A stretch of DNA of 64,000 bases, taken from Sparassis latifolia. Taxonomy: Eukaryota > Basidiomycota > Agaricomycetes > Polyporales > Sparassidaceae. The notes beneath the pieces were generated by a model. It ran no database searches and was not told the DNA's origin. It worked only from the letters and a program-made list of their open reading frames with translations. This document shows, one piece after another, positions 22,265-34,320 of this stretch (the stretch's first letter is position 1; each line of letters opens with the position of its first letter). Location of the stretch: the NCBI GenBank assembly GCA_018466975.1, contig CM031552.1:1426001-1490000 (forward strand), in the 5' to 3' direction. The translations under genes and the position numbers were made by a program.

Positions 22265-22550
22265 CCAATGGGCGACGTTCCGCCGCAGCACCTGAGTGCT
22301 ACTGCGAATCGACCAGCTCGAGCGCCGACGTCTGCGCCCGATACCGACAGGTCGGCGCACGGATGCTGTGGGTGCTCGCCAGTAGAGTATCCAGAAACGG
22401 CCAGGTGCAATCGCACATCGCAACAGGGTGTGAGCCACCCTCAGCGTTGCGCACACAACCTCCAAACACGCACCTGGATCCATCCACCGACCCAGACCCG
22501 GCCCATCCGCGCTCGAACGAGCCGCGATGGATATATCGATACCCCACCTC
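22265..22550 (+). repeat. duplicated segment, copy 2, left part (before the gypsy insertion)
   Basis: This matches 18,345-18,625 and ends with ACCCCACCTC exactly at the gypsy 5' LTR. The match resumes after the 3' LTR at 28,143. Confidence 0.65.
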
Positions 22551-22942
22551 TGTTGGGCCCGACGACGTGTTCGGTTTGGTCTTGTTGTGTCCCTTCCGAA
22601 AATGGTATGTCTCCATTTCATTTTGAGGAGATCTTGTACGACATATTCTCGACTCAGTTCCCCTATTCCTAGTCATACGATTTCGTCACTTCCTGACCCT
22701 CTGACAAGTCACCCGCTACGTATGACGACTCGTCCTTATTCCCATCGAGATTCTGACTCTACGTAGCATCGATCCCACGGCTCGGCTTGTCTCTCGCTGA
22801 CTACACTTATCTCTGTACTGACTCAGACCGATTGTACTGTACGAGTATTTAAGTAGGCCGAGAACGACGAATACACCAGAATTCTCTCGCCCGCTTCGCA
22901 GTCTCACCGGTCTGAGCTCCGTAAGAAATAGGCGATACCACA
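22551..22942 (+). repeat. 5' LTR of the gypsy element
   Basis: It begins TGTTGGGCCCGACG and ends near GCGATACCACA. A TATTTAAG at about 22,846 may be its core promoter. Confidence 0.9.
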
Positions 22943-23152
22943 CTTGATCAAGTGCGGGGTTACCTGCAGCAGCCTCATACTTCGAGACAGGACTCTCGCC
23001 GTTGATCGAGCTTCACTCTCCTCAGCTAATATCTTTCTGTCGACACTGTTCTTGGCGTCGCCGTTCTCCCGTTGACGTTCACCCCCTTCGCACTCAGTGG
23101 TACGCCGTTTATTGTAGTACTACACCTTCCTATTTCGTACTAAGTGCGCGCT

Positions 23153-26100
23153 ATGGATCCTCAGGCTCAGCTCGCGCGCTTGCTGCTGGCCTTCCCGAGG
23201 ACACCTATCATGCTCTCGAGGCAATCCTTCGTGATCTTGACCACGCGTTACTCACGCTCAGGCCCCAGCCCTTTCTGCCGGCGATATCCGCATTGCCCTC
23301 GAACACGGTTTTGCGAACGCCCAATTCAATCTCCCTCCGGCACATTTTACTCTCCCGCCTGCTCCTCCTCCGCCACCTGTTTCCGTGCGTCCCGGCCAAT
23401 TCAAGGTCGACCTCGCACATTTCCACGGCAAGGATAGCGACGATCTTGGTGCTTGGCTGACGTTGATCGAGGATTACCTCCGAGGTCAGCACATTCCTGA
23501 GGTGGATTGGCCGTTACAAGTCCCGATGCTGTTCCGTGGTGAGGCTCAGCGTTGGTACGTTGCACAGAAGAAGAAGATCGGGCGCGGCTTTACCTGGGCT
23601 GAGTTGCGAAAGGCTCTGACAGACAAGTTCGATACACCGTTGCGTGTTGAGACTCTGCGCAATGAGCTGCGTTCTGTTCCTTGGAAAGGGAACCTTACTC
23701 GATATGCTGCCGCTTTCCGCGACCTCGAGACTCAGATTCCTGAGGTTGACATGACATTTGGTGACCGCTTGTCGAATTTTCTCAGCCGTCTTCCAGTCGA
23801 GTTTGCGAAGAACATCTGCCGCGACAAGCCGAAGAATGTCGAGGAGATGTATTTTTCGGCGCGCGAGATTGAACGCCTCTCAAACCTTCATCATGTCCCT
23901 GCGCAGCATCAGAACAACACAAACAGTTTCCGCAAGAAGACGAAAGGGTTTACTCACCGTCTTTTTTCATCATCTTCGTCTTCTCCGTCTGCCGCATCAT
24001 CCTCACCTTCGGCTCCTCCTACGTCTTCGTCACCATCTACTGGTCCAGTTCCGATGGACCTTGATGCGATGGAACAGCCGCCGCCACTGAAGACGAAGGA
24101 TCGGGTTAGCCGTGTACGTTGCTTTAACTGCAATGGCCTTGGCCATTATAGCCGAAATTGTCGCTTACCTCGGAAACGTCGTCCTCCGCAGGAGTTGAAC
24201 CTCTTCGAGGGAAGCGAGCCCCCGCTGTTCACTGATTGCTGCGAGGAACCGTTGGAGTTATCAGTGCTTGATCTATCCGATGATGCACCTGAACCTCATT
24301 TATTGCCCACCTATGCTGTCCAGCTCGCTCCCAGTGTCAATGTGAAGCCTCTTCAGCTCGCGTCGGCCATTATTGATACTGGTGCCGCCTACTGCTATAT
24401 CAAGCCGTCAGTTGTCAGAAGGGCTAATCTTACGACGTACCCTATGACGGCTCATTCTGTTCGCGGTGCGGGTGCCACTACCACGTCAGCTTGGGCTCAT
24501 TTTGCCATCAAAATCAGGGGTTGGCAGAAGCCGATTTGCGCATTCATCTTGGACACCGATACACTGCGCTTCGACATGGTTATCGGCCAAGAATGGCTGC
24601 AGAAGTATAATGCGCAGCCTGATTGGGCTACGCGCTCTTGGTTCTTGACGGATCCGCGTACTTGTCAGGTTGTACGACTGCATGCCATGACTGTACAGCA
24701 GCCTCTTCCCCTGCCGCGCGTCGCTGGAGCCGCTGCATCAAACCGTTGGGCTTCTCTTGTAGCTGCCCCATTGGAATTGTACTCGTTAGCTGAAGAACCT
24801 GTAACTGAGTCTCCGCAGGAAACCTCTGGCCACAAATCCCCACTAGCGAAGATCAAATCGTTTGGTGCGCGCTTGCATGCGCGTATGAAGGCAAAGTTTC
24901 CACGGTTATTTCGTACGAAGCTTGGTGCACCACCGGCAGGTCGATGTGAACATGTCATCGATGTGACTGGAACACGACCAATTCGTGTGCATGGGCGTCC
25001 TTTATCGCCACCGGAGCACGAGGAGGTTCGGAAGTTTGTTGACGAAGGTCTGCGGGATGGAATTATTGAACCGAGCAAGTCTCCGTGGTCCGCGCCATTG
25101 ATTCTCATTCGGAAGAAGGACGGGAAAATGCGGGTATGTGTTGATTTCCGTCAGCTTAATAACTTCACTGTACGGAATGCTTACCCTCTTCCTCGTATCG
25201 ATGATTCCTATCAAAATCTTCGTGGCGCGCGTTTCTTCACGACCCTTGACTTGCGATCCGGTTACTGGCAGATCCCACTCAGTGCTGCATCACGCCCGCT
25301 GACCGCGTTTGCTACGCGTTTCGGCCACTATCAGTTTCGTGTTATGCCTCTCGGCCTCTGCAATGCACCTGCGACTTTCCAGAACTTTATGAACGACCTC
25401 CTTCGTTCGCGTCTTGATCGCTGCATAATGGTCTACCTTGATGACATCATCATCTACTCACCGAACCTTCCGCAGCATCTCGCTGATGTCGACTGGGTCC
25501 TCACCCGTCTTGATCACCAGGGTCTAATCCTACACGAGGACAAATGTCAGTGGGTTCAAACCGAGTTGACTTATCTCGGGCACATTGTTTCTATTGCCGG
25601 TGTCCGTCCGAATCCAGAGAAAGTCCAGGCCATCACTGAATGGCCACGTCCCGATAACGTTACTCGTCTTCGCGGTTTCCTCAATCTTACTGGCTACTAC
25701 CGCCGTTTCATGAAAGGGTTTGCAAAGATTGCTGGGCGATGTCACGATTTATTAAAGGACAATCCCAGGCGTGCTGAAATTAAATGGTCAGCCCCTTGCG
25801 AACAGGCTTTTGTCGCTTTGAAATCGCGACTTACCTCTGCTCCTCTTCTCAGTTACCCGTCACCTTGGCATCTCTTCATTCTCGATGTTGATGCTTCGGG
25901 CCATGCTATTGGTGGTATCCTCCATCAATCGCAAAATGATTTTCCCAAGGGGGAGGGAGATCGCTCACGCTTCGCGTTCAAGGAGTCTGATCTTCGGCCG
26001 ATTGCTTTTGAATCACGTCGTATGACCCCGACTGAGCAGCGGTACTCCGCGCAGGAGCGCGAAATGCTTGCGATTGATCACTGTTTGCAGAAATGGCGAA

Positions 26101-26462
26101 GCTACGTTGAAGGCTCACCTGTTGTTGTGCGTTCCGACCATGAATCTTTGAAGTACTTCTTGTCGCAGAAACATTTGGGTCGCCGTCTTGCCCGTTTCGC
26201 CGACAACATCGCACACTTTGATGTGCTAATCCGGTACCGCCCCGGTCGTAATCAGCTTGCCGCTGATGCATTGTCCCGTCGTGATGGCCAAGCTGATGTT
26301 CCAGACTACGAGGCCTCTGGCCCATTGTTTGCGAACCTGATGGAGCCAGCAGTGGACCATGATAGTGCTGAGCCGAGTCGTCGCGGCTTCCTCGTCCGCG
26401 ATGGTGCACTCTTTCACTCTGTTGACCTTGGTCAGGGCGAAATCTTCTTGCCAGTTCGGTGA
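23153..26462 (+). pseudogene. gypsy Gag-protease-RT-RNase H, N-terminal Gag frame broken
   Basis: The likely ATG is at 23,153 (MDPQAQLARLLLAF). Two frame changes before 23,280 separate it from the long frame that runs from about 23,270 to 26,462. In order the long frame carries a capsid region, a CCHC knuckle CFNCNGLGHYSRNC near 24,120, the protease motif DTGA near 24,375, reverse transcriptase with YLDDIIIYS near 25,435, and RNase H with LDVDASG near 25,885, YSAQEREMLAI, VRSDHESL and ADALSR near 26,265. All catalytic motifs are present. The frame ends at 26,462, where one base would link it to the integrase frame. Confidence 0.88.
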
Positions 26463-27496
26463 ACCTTGGCGAGGCCTTGCGGGTCATTCGGGAGGTACAC
26501 ACCGACCTCGGACATCTCGGTGTTCGTGCGGTTGCGGAAGCATTGAAGTCGCGCGTATGGCTGCCAATTGTCACTGAGTTAGTCGAATCGTTATCCATCG
26601 CTGCGATGCTTGCCAGTTCACGCAGCGAGGCTCCACCTGCCCAGCCGTTGCACCCACTTCCTCGTACGGATGCCTTTGATCGTTGGGCTTTCGACTTTAT
26701 AGGTCCCCTGGTGAAATCGAAAGAAGGAAATGAGTATATTCTTACCGCCATGGATCATGGCACCGATTTTGCCTACGCGACTGCAATTCCACGCCGTTCT
26801 CATATTGCTGTCATCGCATTGCTGCGCCGCCTTATCATGACCCATGGGAAGCCTTCCACCATCCTCACGGATAATGGAGAGGAATTTCTGTCGTATCCTT
26901 TTCAGAATTATCTTCAACGATTAGGAATTCAGCACTTACACACCTCGCCATACCATCCGCAGACGAATGGCTGCCTCGAGAAGTTTAACGATATGCTGGT
27001 ACAGACGTTAGCGCGTTATACGGCTCCCAACCGACAGGACGAATGGGATCAATACTTACCGGATGCACTTCTTGCGCAGCGCGCGCACGTCAGTCAGAGC
27101 CATGGCGCGTCACCTTTCTTCCTTGCGTTTGGTCATCAGCCCCGTCTTCCACACGAAACGACTTACGACCTTCTCCGGGCGCCACCGACCGACGCGGAGA
27201 TCGCGACGTTGCAAAACCGTCGTCTCGAGCATGTTCAGAACCTTGAGAGGTTCCGAACCGAAGGCGAACACGCGCGCCTTGCGCCGCTTGCAGGACGCGA
27301 GGCGCGCCGTGAGGGTACTTACCACGAGCGCGCTCGGGATTGGCGATTATGTCCTTCGGCGTTCGGAGAACCCGCGAAACTCCATCCGCGCTGGGGCGGA
27401 CCCTTCATCGTTCACGATGTCACTGACCGAACGTTTATCAGCTCCGCACACAAGCGGCTACATCGCTTCGTACCTTGTACAATGCTGCCCGTTTGA
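26459..27496 (+). pseudogene. gypsy integrase, several frame changes
   Basis: This is integrase with the His pair of the zinc finger (VHTDLGHLGV). The Cys pair (CDACQ) is encoded near 26,600 but in a neighbouring frame, so two nearby compensating indels remove it. The catalytic core shows WAFDFIGP, LTDNGEEF and QTNGCLEKF, so all three acidic residues are present. A further shift near 27,330 moves the IGDYVLRR segment out of frame before the GPF module (RWGGPFIVHDV). There is no chromodomain by eye. The start is not a true initiation site; it is the continuation of Pol. Confidence 0.8.
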
Positions 27497-27748
27497 AAGC
27501 GTTATCACCCGTCGAATTTGGATCCCGAGTTATGGTACTCCTCTGCCGACCTTCAGCGTCGCGGCGCCGAGCACGAATACAACGCCGACTCGACACCAGT
27601 CTCGGTCGCGCTGGCACCTCTCGCGATGCCTAAAAAAATGGTGTCAGCTCTTTTGACGCATGACCTACCTTCTCTTATTGTCTTCTGTCTCCTTGGTTGT
27701 CAGTATTCGTCGTTTATCTTGCGGAGCAAGGTTCTTGTCTGAGGATGG

Positions 27749-28142
27749 TGTTGGGCCCGACGGCGTGTTCGGTTTGGTCTTGTTGTGTCCCTTCCGAAAA
27801 TGGTATGTCTCCATTTCATTTTGAGGAGATCTTGTACGACATATTCTCGACTCAGTTCCCCTATTCCTAGTCATACGATTTCGTCACTTCCTGACCCTCT
27901 GACAAGTCACCCGCTACGTATGACGACTCGTCCTTATTCCCATCGAGATTCTGACTCTACGTAGCATCGATCCCACGGCTCGGCTTGTCTCTCGCTGACT
28001 ACACTTATCTCTGTACTGACTTAGACCGATTGTACTGTACGAGTATTTAAGTAGGCCGAGAACGACGAATACACCAGAATTCTCTCGCCCCGTTTCGCAG
28101 TCTCACCGGTCTGAGCTCCGTAAGAAATAGGGCGATACCACA
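27749..28142 (+). repeat. 3' LTR of the gypsy element
   Basis: It is nearly identical to the 5' LTR. The differences seen are GACGG for GACGA, TTAG for TCAG, and indels in the CGCCCC and AGGG runs near its end. Confidence 0.9.
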
Positions 28143-29250
28143 CCTCGGCCTAATCGCGCGCCGATCCCGGGAGCGGGGCGCGGTGAGCGCTAAGAGAACG
28201 ACGCTCTCCACAGCGCACCAGGCGGTTGGTTGGGGCACGGCGAGCAGACAGTTGCGCGTAGTGCGCTCTAGAGATCGCGCGGGGGCGCACGGTGCGGCAG
28301 CACACGCGCATACGGGCGTGGCGTGAAGGATGTGCCCGTAGTTGGGGAGGCGAGCGCGCAGAGGCGCAGGTATGCTGGGGAGGGGGGGGGCCCGGGGACG
28401 GCAGCGGGATGAGATAAAATAGAGAGGAGAAAGAAAGCGAGAGGAACACTGGCTGGACACGCACGCACGCATCCCGCGCAGCGCTCGCGAAAAATCGCAA
28501 CCACACAGACCTGCCCTCCTCCTCCTCAGGGTGTTCCGCTGCCGGCTGGTGCTCCACGCGGGTGGTTTTTTGCGCGCGGCGCACGGGCGAGGAGACGGCG
28601 GTGGGACGTCGAACCAGATTCGGGGTGTGGCTCGGGTCGGGGTCGTCAGTGGTGGACGCTGGCGGGATGCGTGCTGTTCCAGATCGGTGCTCAAGCGAAC
28701 CGCTCCCTCCACGCACCCGACGCTACATAGCGCCATCAGCTCGCTGGCCTCCGATGGCGCGCCAGCAGAGATATCGATGTCTGAATCCACATCGCAATTC
28801 GTCCATGGCCACCCGCCTGCCGGAACCTTGAGCTCCGGAATGGCGCGCGGGGAGCACAATGGCCGCAGCATGCGCTCGCGTCCCAGCGCCCGGCACAAGA
28901 GCGTGCACGCATCGCTCACCAGCGTAGGACGCCCTTGGGCTCTGTGCAACGGCGGGAGTGCCATCGTATGTCATATATGTCGGGTGCTGTGCGAGGGGAC
29001 GATCGGACCGTATGACGGGGAGGGGCTGAACTGGCAGCGTGCAGGAGCGCAATGCAAAAGGTGTAGCTCATACGAACGATGAGTTCCACCTTGCACCTCG
29101 CGCTCGTCGACGGCCGCTCTGCGTGAAGGGCGCGGAAGAGATGAAGCGGTCGGGATAGGGTGGCATTGGCAACGAGAAACGTCATCGAGCGCTTTCGGTT
29201 CCGAGTCACCGACTCGCAACGCTCCCTCCCAACTCCCCTCCATATGTACA
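28143..29250. other. GC-rich host sequence with right part of the duplicated segment
   Basis: 28,143-28,270 continues the duplicated segment (GGGCACGGCGAGCAGACAGT again). A minus-strand frame is open from 28,964 into the LTR and begins MALPPLHRAQGRPTLVSDAC. It shares TTRNCLLAVP with copy 1 at 18.7 kb but otherwise has no known motif. It might be part of a gene cut by the gypsy insertion. Confidence 0.4.
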
Positions 29251-29251
29251 C

Positions 29252-30914
29252 TACACTACCAGACGAGCCGGGTACCGGATGGGTAACCAACACCGAGGTT
29301 ACCTGGTGGATAACCGTCGGTTACCCATCAGAGGGTTTTGACACAGTACCTACCGAGTAAATAATATAGTTAACTGCAGTGTAACCAATGACAGCTGTCC
29401 ACAGAGTAAACTGGGGATATACATAATGTACCCGGTGGGTACCTGACCGATAGCTGATTCTGGTTACCCAGCGGGTAACTGGAGCAGGGTACCGTGTCGG
29501 TACCCACTGAGCACCGCATCCTGTGAGTGCCAGCAGGTGACCCCAATGGTCAGGTTTTCAATATGACACCGTACCATTACAATGGCACAACGTTACAAAT
29601 GTCACTCAAGTACTTTACAAGGAACATGCGGCATAAAGCAAATGCCTGTAGGGACTCAAAAGGATGGGGTGATACAGTCAAAAAGAAGATAAGAATATAT
29701 CTGAACAGGGATGAGAGCACAACAGCAGTGGGTTCGAGCTTCACAGAACCAGGAAGTGCAGCATGGTGGCGGGTGTATGCGAGGGCATCGGGGGATGCGA
29801 ACGGGAGTGGCACCTGCGCGGCCACGGCTGAACGTGGTCCGAGACAAGTCTGAGATGTGGTCGAGCTGCTATAAGCTATGGCTTTGTGCTGTGAGAAATT
29901 TCACTGTAGTAATGGTTCAGGAACTCACCGGTTGCGAATTTGCATGCCTCGCGCCCAGTTTCGTCACTGCAAGTTGCCCTTGCCGTTGCGCCCCGCTCAT
30001 ATTCACACTGGCACTCTCCACATCAATGACTGGTCACTGCTCAGCTGTTCAGACATTGATGATGTCACTTCTGAGATATATGTGAATATCAGACCTTCAA
30101 GATTGAGTGTCACACCTACTAGGAAGTCGAGCGAGCCAGCGCATCATGAGCAGTGAGCACTTGAGCAACAGTGCGAAAACGCTAAGTCCAAACACTCGTG
30201 TTGATGTTGAACGAGTCAAACACAGCCAAACAAACTTCGACGTGAGCTCCGCCACCCGACTCTTTCGCGCCTTCGCTCTTACATATCTTATTTTGTTAGC
30301 CTGCCAGTAAATATTGGCTCATTGGAACCCTCAGGTGTTAATGAAGGCCCCTTCAGTTTTGAGAAGCACGAGAGGGACTCAAACACGATGCTGACGACAG
30401 CAATGTGTGCGCACGCGCCAACCGTAACGACAACGCCGGCACGACAGCGACAGCGACATGGGCCCGGGCTGACTCGAGAGTATGAACATATTTCGGAAGG
30501 GCCTTGATAAATTCACCTTTTATCGTTCCATTTTTGACCCTGCAAATATTGTATACTGATAGGTAATGTTGTACAGTATACACTGGATGCTTGCTGGTAC
30601 CGCACAGTTACCCACCCGGTACCCGGCGGATAACTGACTCTGGGTATCCACCAGATACCCAACTCCAGTTACCCACCTGATAACGGTACCCTGGCACCAG
30701 CCGGTAACCATCAGGTACATAGAGAGTAACTACTGGATGACTACAAATCAACTACGGCAGGCAAACCCCGAGTATCCAATTCATGTACCAAACGGTTAGC
30801 TGAGTTTAGTTACTCATTAGATGCTTGATATGTAACTGGCAGTTACATGCTAAGTACCGGCCAAATCTTTTCGGACCCGGTATCCGTCCGGTACCCGGCT
30901 CATCTGGTGGTGTA
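29252..30914. mobile_element. non-autonomous TIR transposon, TA target, 1.66 kb
   Basis: The ends are inverted: CACTACCAGACGAGCCGGGT at 29,254 and, in reverse complement from 30,912, CACCACCAGATGAGCCGGGT; similarity continues for about 29 bp. Both ends are bounded by TA (29,252-29,253 and 30,913-30,914), as in Tc1/mariner-type insertions. The subterminal 250-300 bp on both sides are crowded with GGTACC and GGTAAC/GTTACC motifs. No transposase is recognised in the centre. An open frame of about 108 codons at 29,527-29,853 has no known motif. Confidence 0.7.
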
Positions 30915-31157
30915 CGACATCTCTCCCCCCTCCTTCCCCAGGTGGCATCCTGCTCCCCAGATCTGAACTCCAGTGGAGCCTGAGCGCTGCCATCCAGCAC
31001 CCAGACTCCGAAGCGAGTCACCGCGTAGACCCTCCTTGCCCCAGAGCCCGCATGTAGACCCGTCCAAGAACTGCTCGCTGTAGCGCAGCCGATCGATGAT
31101 CATCACGCATGGCCAGAGCATTTCGGGCCCTCGGTGTCTGCGGGGCCGGGGGAGGCG
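30915..31157 (-). other. possible exon remnant between two transposons
   Basis: A minus-strand frame reads GPEMLWPCVMIIDRLRY and YSEQFLDGSTCGLWGKEG and appears protein-like. If the short TIR element at 31,166-31,514 is left out, the same frame can be followed on its far side. No family is recognised. Confidence 0.3.
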
Positions 31158-31522
31158 AGCTACGCAGGACCCTGGATAATCCCCCAAAAGGTCGTCGCCA
31201 AATCCGGACAGATTTTTGCGAAAATCGACCTCACGCCGTCGCCATGTCCGGACAAATGGACCCCCTAAGGACCATGTAGCCGTCGTACTATCCGGACATG
31301 GAGCTGTTCTGGGGCAAAAATCGCCGGAAAATCTCCGGGGAAAGCCGAAAATGGCTAAAAATAGCCACAAATTACCTAAAATGGAAGCCCCCAGAGCGAG
31401 GATGTCGCTATTTCCGGACAAATCTCGGGAAAAATGGCCAAAAACCGTCCGGACAGAAAACTGCAAAGTCCGGGGGTTTTGGCGATGACCTTTGGGGGGA
31501 TTATCCAGGGTCCTAGCTACGC
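31158..31522. mobile_element. hAT-like MITE, 349 bp, 8 bp target duplication AGCTACGC
   Basis: The element is 31,166-31,514. Its ends are inverted (AGGACCCTGGATAATCCCCC on both strands, about 37 bp with few mismatches). AGCTACGC flanks it at 31,158-31,165 and 31,515-31,522. At least five TCCGGACA motifs lie inside. Eight-base duplications and short subterminal repeats are typical of hAT elements. No transposase is encoded. Confidence 0.85.
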
Positions 31523-31640
31523 GCACGGCCAGGTTCGGCGGTGGGAGTTGCGACGCGACGAGAGGCGGAGAAGGAGTTGGAAAGGGTCGGTCTGAGGGCC
31601 GGACTTTTTTGTTCGCTGACAGACGCATGCTCCGATCGAC

Positions 31641-31649
31641 TATATAAAA
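31641..31649 (+). promoter_or_regulatory. TATA box
   Basis: TATATAAAA lies about 280 bases before the ATG at 31,925 and just after the MITE. The distance is long, so the true transcript start and first exon are uncertain. Confidence 0.45.
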
Positions 31650-31924
31650 GAGCATCTGGCTCTTGCCCTGTCAAGATCATCTTCGGGTTGGACGCCCACC
31701 GTCGTCTCGGTGACGTGGATGACGTCATGCACGCGCGAAGAGTCTCCTTGGACTCTGCGAACTATGGAGACCTGAGGCGCATCAAGAAGTCGGAGGTGTG
31801 CCGTGGCTCCGCACGTCCTCCAATCACCGGGGAGATCCCAGCACGAGCACCATATCTGTTCGGCGGCACAGACTAGATAGCACCGCGGTGTATCCGTCTC
31901 TCACCAACACCCTCGTCTCCGACC

Positions 31925-32254
31925 ATGCAACCCCCTCCTTCCGAGTTCTCCGATTCGCACACTGCCGACCTCACCGCGTCGTCCCCCCGCTCCTCATCGA
32001 TCATCGATGCATCACCCAGTTCTCGTGCCGGATGTCACGCGTGCCCGCTCCCGTCATTCGTCAAAAAGCCACATACCAACACATTCACCGCAAACGCTCT
32101 GCACGGTCACGCACATCGCATAAACGCCAAAACACCAAGCCAAGGCCACTCGTCCTCTGCAGGCTCGCCGCGCCCGGGCGCTACACCCCGATATCTCGAC
32201 GCCCAACGAACTCGGACACGACGGGCACAGACCGAGCCCACTAGTACTGAATAA
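31925..32254 (+). CDS. hypothetical protein, 109 residues, Ser/Pro/Arg-rich
   Basis: An ATG frame begins MQPPPSEFSDSHTADLTASS and ends at a TAA. The composition is low-complexity and no domain is seen. A TATA box lies upstream. It could be a first exon or a chance frame in GC-rich DNA. Confidence 0.3.
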   Translation: MQPPPSEFSDSHTADLTASSPRSSSIIDASPSSRAGCHACPLPSFVKKPHTNTFTANALHGHAHRINAKTPSQGHSSSAGSPRPGATPRYLDAQRTRTRRAQTEPTSTE

Positions 32255-33489
32255 GGGACCATCGCTAGTCCTCGGACGTCGGTCGAGCAGTCTCTCGGCG
32301 GCAGACGACCCGAGCAGGCCAAACGCCACGTAGTCCGGCACGAGCCGCCGACGCAGACAATGCCGGAGCCTCGGCAGCAGTGCGTCAGCGCTAGCCACCG
32401 CCGAGTCGATAGATCGAGTCTTTGCAGCGTTCGCTCTTCGGGGACGACAGGGCGTGCGCCGCCGCGCACATCGGGGAATGTCGCGCCTTGAAAGTTGAAC
32501 GTTTGAACGCTCGGGACGACGGCGCTAAGCACCGCCTGCCGCGCTGGCTGAAACAGGGGAGTACGCAAAGGCGCGCCTTGCGCGTCCGAATATCGACGCG
32601 CGCGAAACAATGTCGAAGTTGGAGGGTGCATGAGAAGGGACGACGACGCTCGGCGGCCCAAATGCGCTGGCTCCGCGTTGCAGACGAGGAGAGCATGGGT
32701 ATTCCACGTGCGAACGCTCCTTCGGCCCTGCGCTCGGTCCAAGTTGCGGGACACCTGCACCTCGAGTCGGACGGGGCAAGGGGGGCACCGTCGGGATATA
32801 CTCTCCAGCGCATGCGGCACGCGACGGCGACTGGAGAACGACCGCCGCGCTGTACGCGTCGTCTGCGACCGGAGCCTCGCACTCCGGGCGCTGGAGCATG
32901 TTGAATCTGGAGTCTTAACGTGGGCAGCCCACAGCACGGAGAGCGGAGCGCGCGCGGGGAGTCCCCGCCCTCAGCTGCATCTGCCAAACCGAACGGAGAG
33001 AAAACCGAGGGTTCGATACGATTCCCAGCTCGATCGGGGAGCGTGGCACGTCGGGGAACGACCGAAAATGGTCGACGACTGGGGGGGAGCGGCGCCGTCG
33101 CGCAGGCGAGGTTTTTTGCGCGCAGAAATGGCGGGGGTGGACCTTGCGCGCCAGCCCGACTGTCGAGCCCCCGCGGGAATGTCGAGTCGGAGCGCGCAGG
33201 AGAGGGGGGGGCAGCAGGGGAGCGACGGTGGCGGCGCCGCGCTCGAGGGTCCTCCGTATCAGACGCACATGCGGCACGACGGTGGTGTGTACTTCCATGC
33301 CGGACGTTCGTTCGGCCTCGCGGTCCCAGGTGCGGGACACGACCACGACACCCGCACGTCGAGTCAGGGGGAGACTCAGATCGGACGGAGAGCGCCGGGC
33401 GCCGCGTTGCCACTGGCATCGCTCTCCCGTCGGAATGTACTCTCCAGCGCAGGCGGCCTGGCACTAGGAGGTGGGAACGTGGGGCGTCG
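32255..33489. other. GC-rich region with a dispersed short repeat
   Basis: Three blocks resemble each other: 18,810-18,890, 32,795-32,870 and 33,425-33,485. Each contains a variant of CGTCGGAATATACTCTCCAG followed by CGCAGGCGGC. No gene is supportable; the long frames on both strands reflect GC-rich composition. Confidence 0.4.
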
Positions 33490-34320
33490 CCCTGCGCTCG
33501 CAAGAATTTGAGCAAGCTCGGGCGCAAGCTTCTGCTGGCAGTACACCACATCTCACACCTTCCGGGAGGCCGCAAGTCCTCACGCTGGCACCGACTCACG
33601 ACCGATCTGACATGGATTTGGTCTGGGTGTCGTTTGCTACAGACGATGGACCGCCCGCGAGGACAACCGACGAAGGGCCGCTCGACTTCTCCTCCCTCTG
33701 CACGCTTGAAGTGCGGCTGCGCGAGTATAGTGTCTGGCCGACGTTGCGTGGGCTCTTGCACACCAGTGGGCCTGCGCTACGGCATTTAGTGCTCTCTCTT
33801 GCGGACGATCTCGCCGGGTACGACCGTCGTCCGTCGTGCTGTCACACAAGGTGGATATGGAGAAGCTGCATATCAACGACACCTTACCGAACTACAAATC
33901 TCCCCTGCTCGGTCCGTGCTGTCTTGAGCCAGATCGCGCTATCGCTCCCAGGAAGCGGCGGCAGCGACGGTGACGGTGAAGAATGCTCCACGTCCAACTG
34001 CGCGGCATCGTCCTCGAGCTGTGCGGCCCCGACGTACGCACAATCTCCATCATCCCAGAGGACCTCGGATGGCATAGGCTCGACCCGCAGCTCGCGCGGA
34101 TATTGCGCCTCAACGAGGAGGTGGCGGTTACGTTTCGGGTCCCCGCCATGCGCGCTGGTTCTGCACGCTGCGGCGTTTACGCGACACTTGCCCGAAGTGA
34201 CGCGCATGGTGCGTTCGGGAGTGGAGGGTAAGAGACGGCTGGGGTTGGTACCCTTTTTGATGCGCCGGACGTCCTCACTTCGTTGGGAGATCGAGACGGG
34301 CCTGAGGAGTGGCTCGTGTG
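33490..34320 (+). pseudogene. F-box gene relic, N-terminal half missing
   Basis: From about 33,494 the DNA follows the F-box gene at 2.1-3.4 kb, but on the plus strand. Recognisable peptides are FSSLCTLEVRL, WPTLRGLLHTSGPALRHLVLSL, LRGIVLELCGPDVRTIS and LDPQLARILRLNEEVAVTFR, spread over different frames. The F-box and the first 170 or so codons are absent. The middle keeps the QLRGIVLELCGPD segment that the copy at 2.4 kb has lost. Confidence 0.8.

Larger units (their letters stand above)
22545..28146 (+). mobile_element. Ty3/gypsy LTR retrotransposon, recent but frame-disrupted
   Basis: The LTRs are 22,551-22,942 and 27,749-28,142; they differ by about two substitutions and three one-base indels. 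The flanks share CACCTC (22,545-22,550 and 28,141-28,146), so the target duplication is 4-6 bp depending on where the LTR end is set. The coding interior is interrupted by several one-base shifts. No standard tRNA primer site is evident after the 5' LTR (CTTGATCAAGTGC), so self-priming is possible. The element sits inside a duplicated host segment. Confidence 0.9.

Noticed and set aside
23144..23437. Separate small ORF at the start of the gypsy element
   Set aside because: It begins with the true Gag start and then runs in a shifted frame; it is not an independent gene.
20858..28142. A secondary-metabolite cluster around the NmrA-like gene
   Set aside because: No polyketide synthase, NRPS, terpene synthase or P450 is present; the neighbours are a retrotransposon and relics.
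32391..33789. Long frames of 290-456 codons on both strands in 32.4-33.8 kb
   Set aside because: The region is very GC-rich, the frames overlap each other and the F-box relic, and none shows a motif. They are explained by composition.
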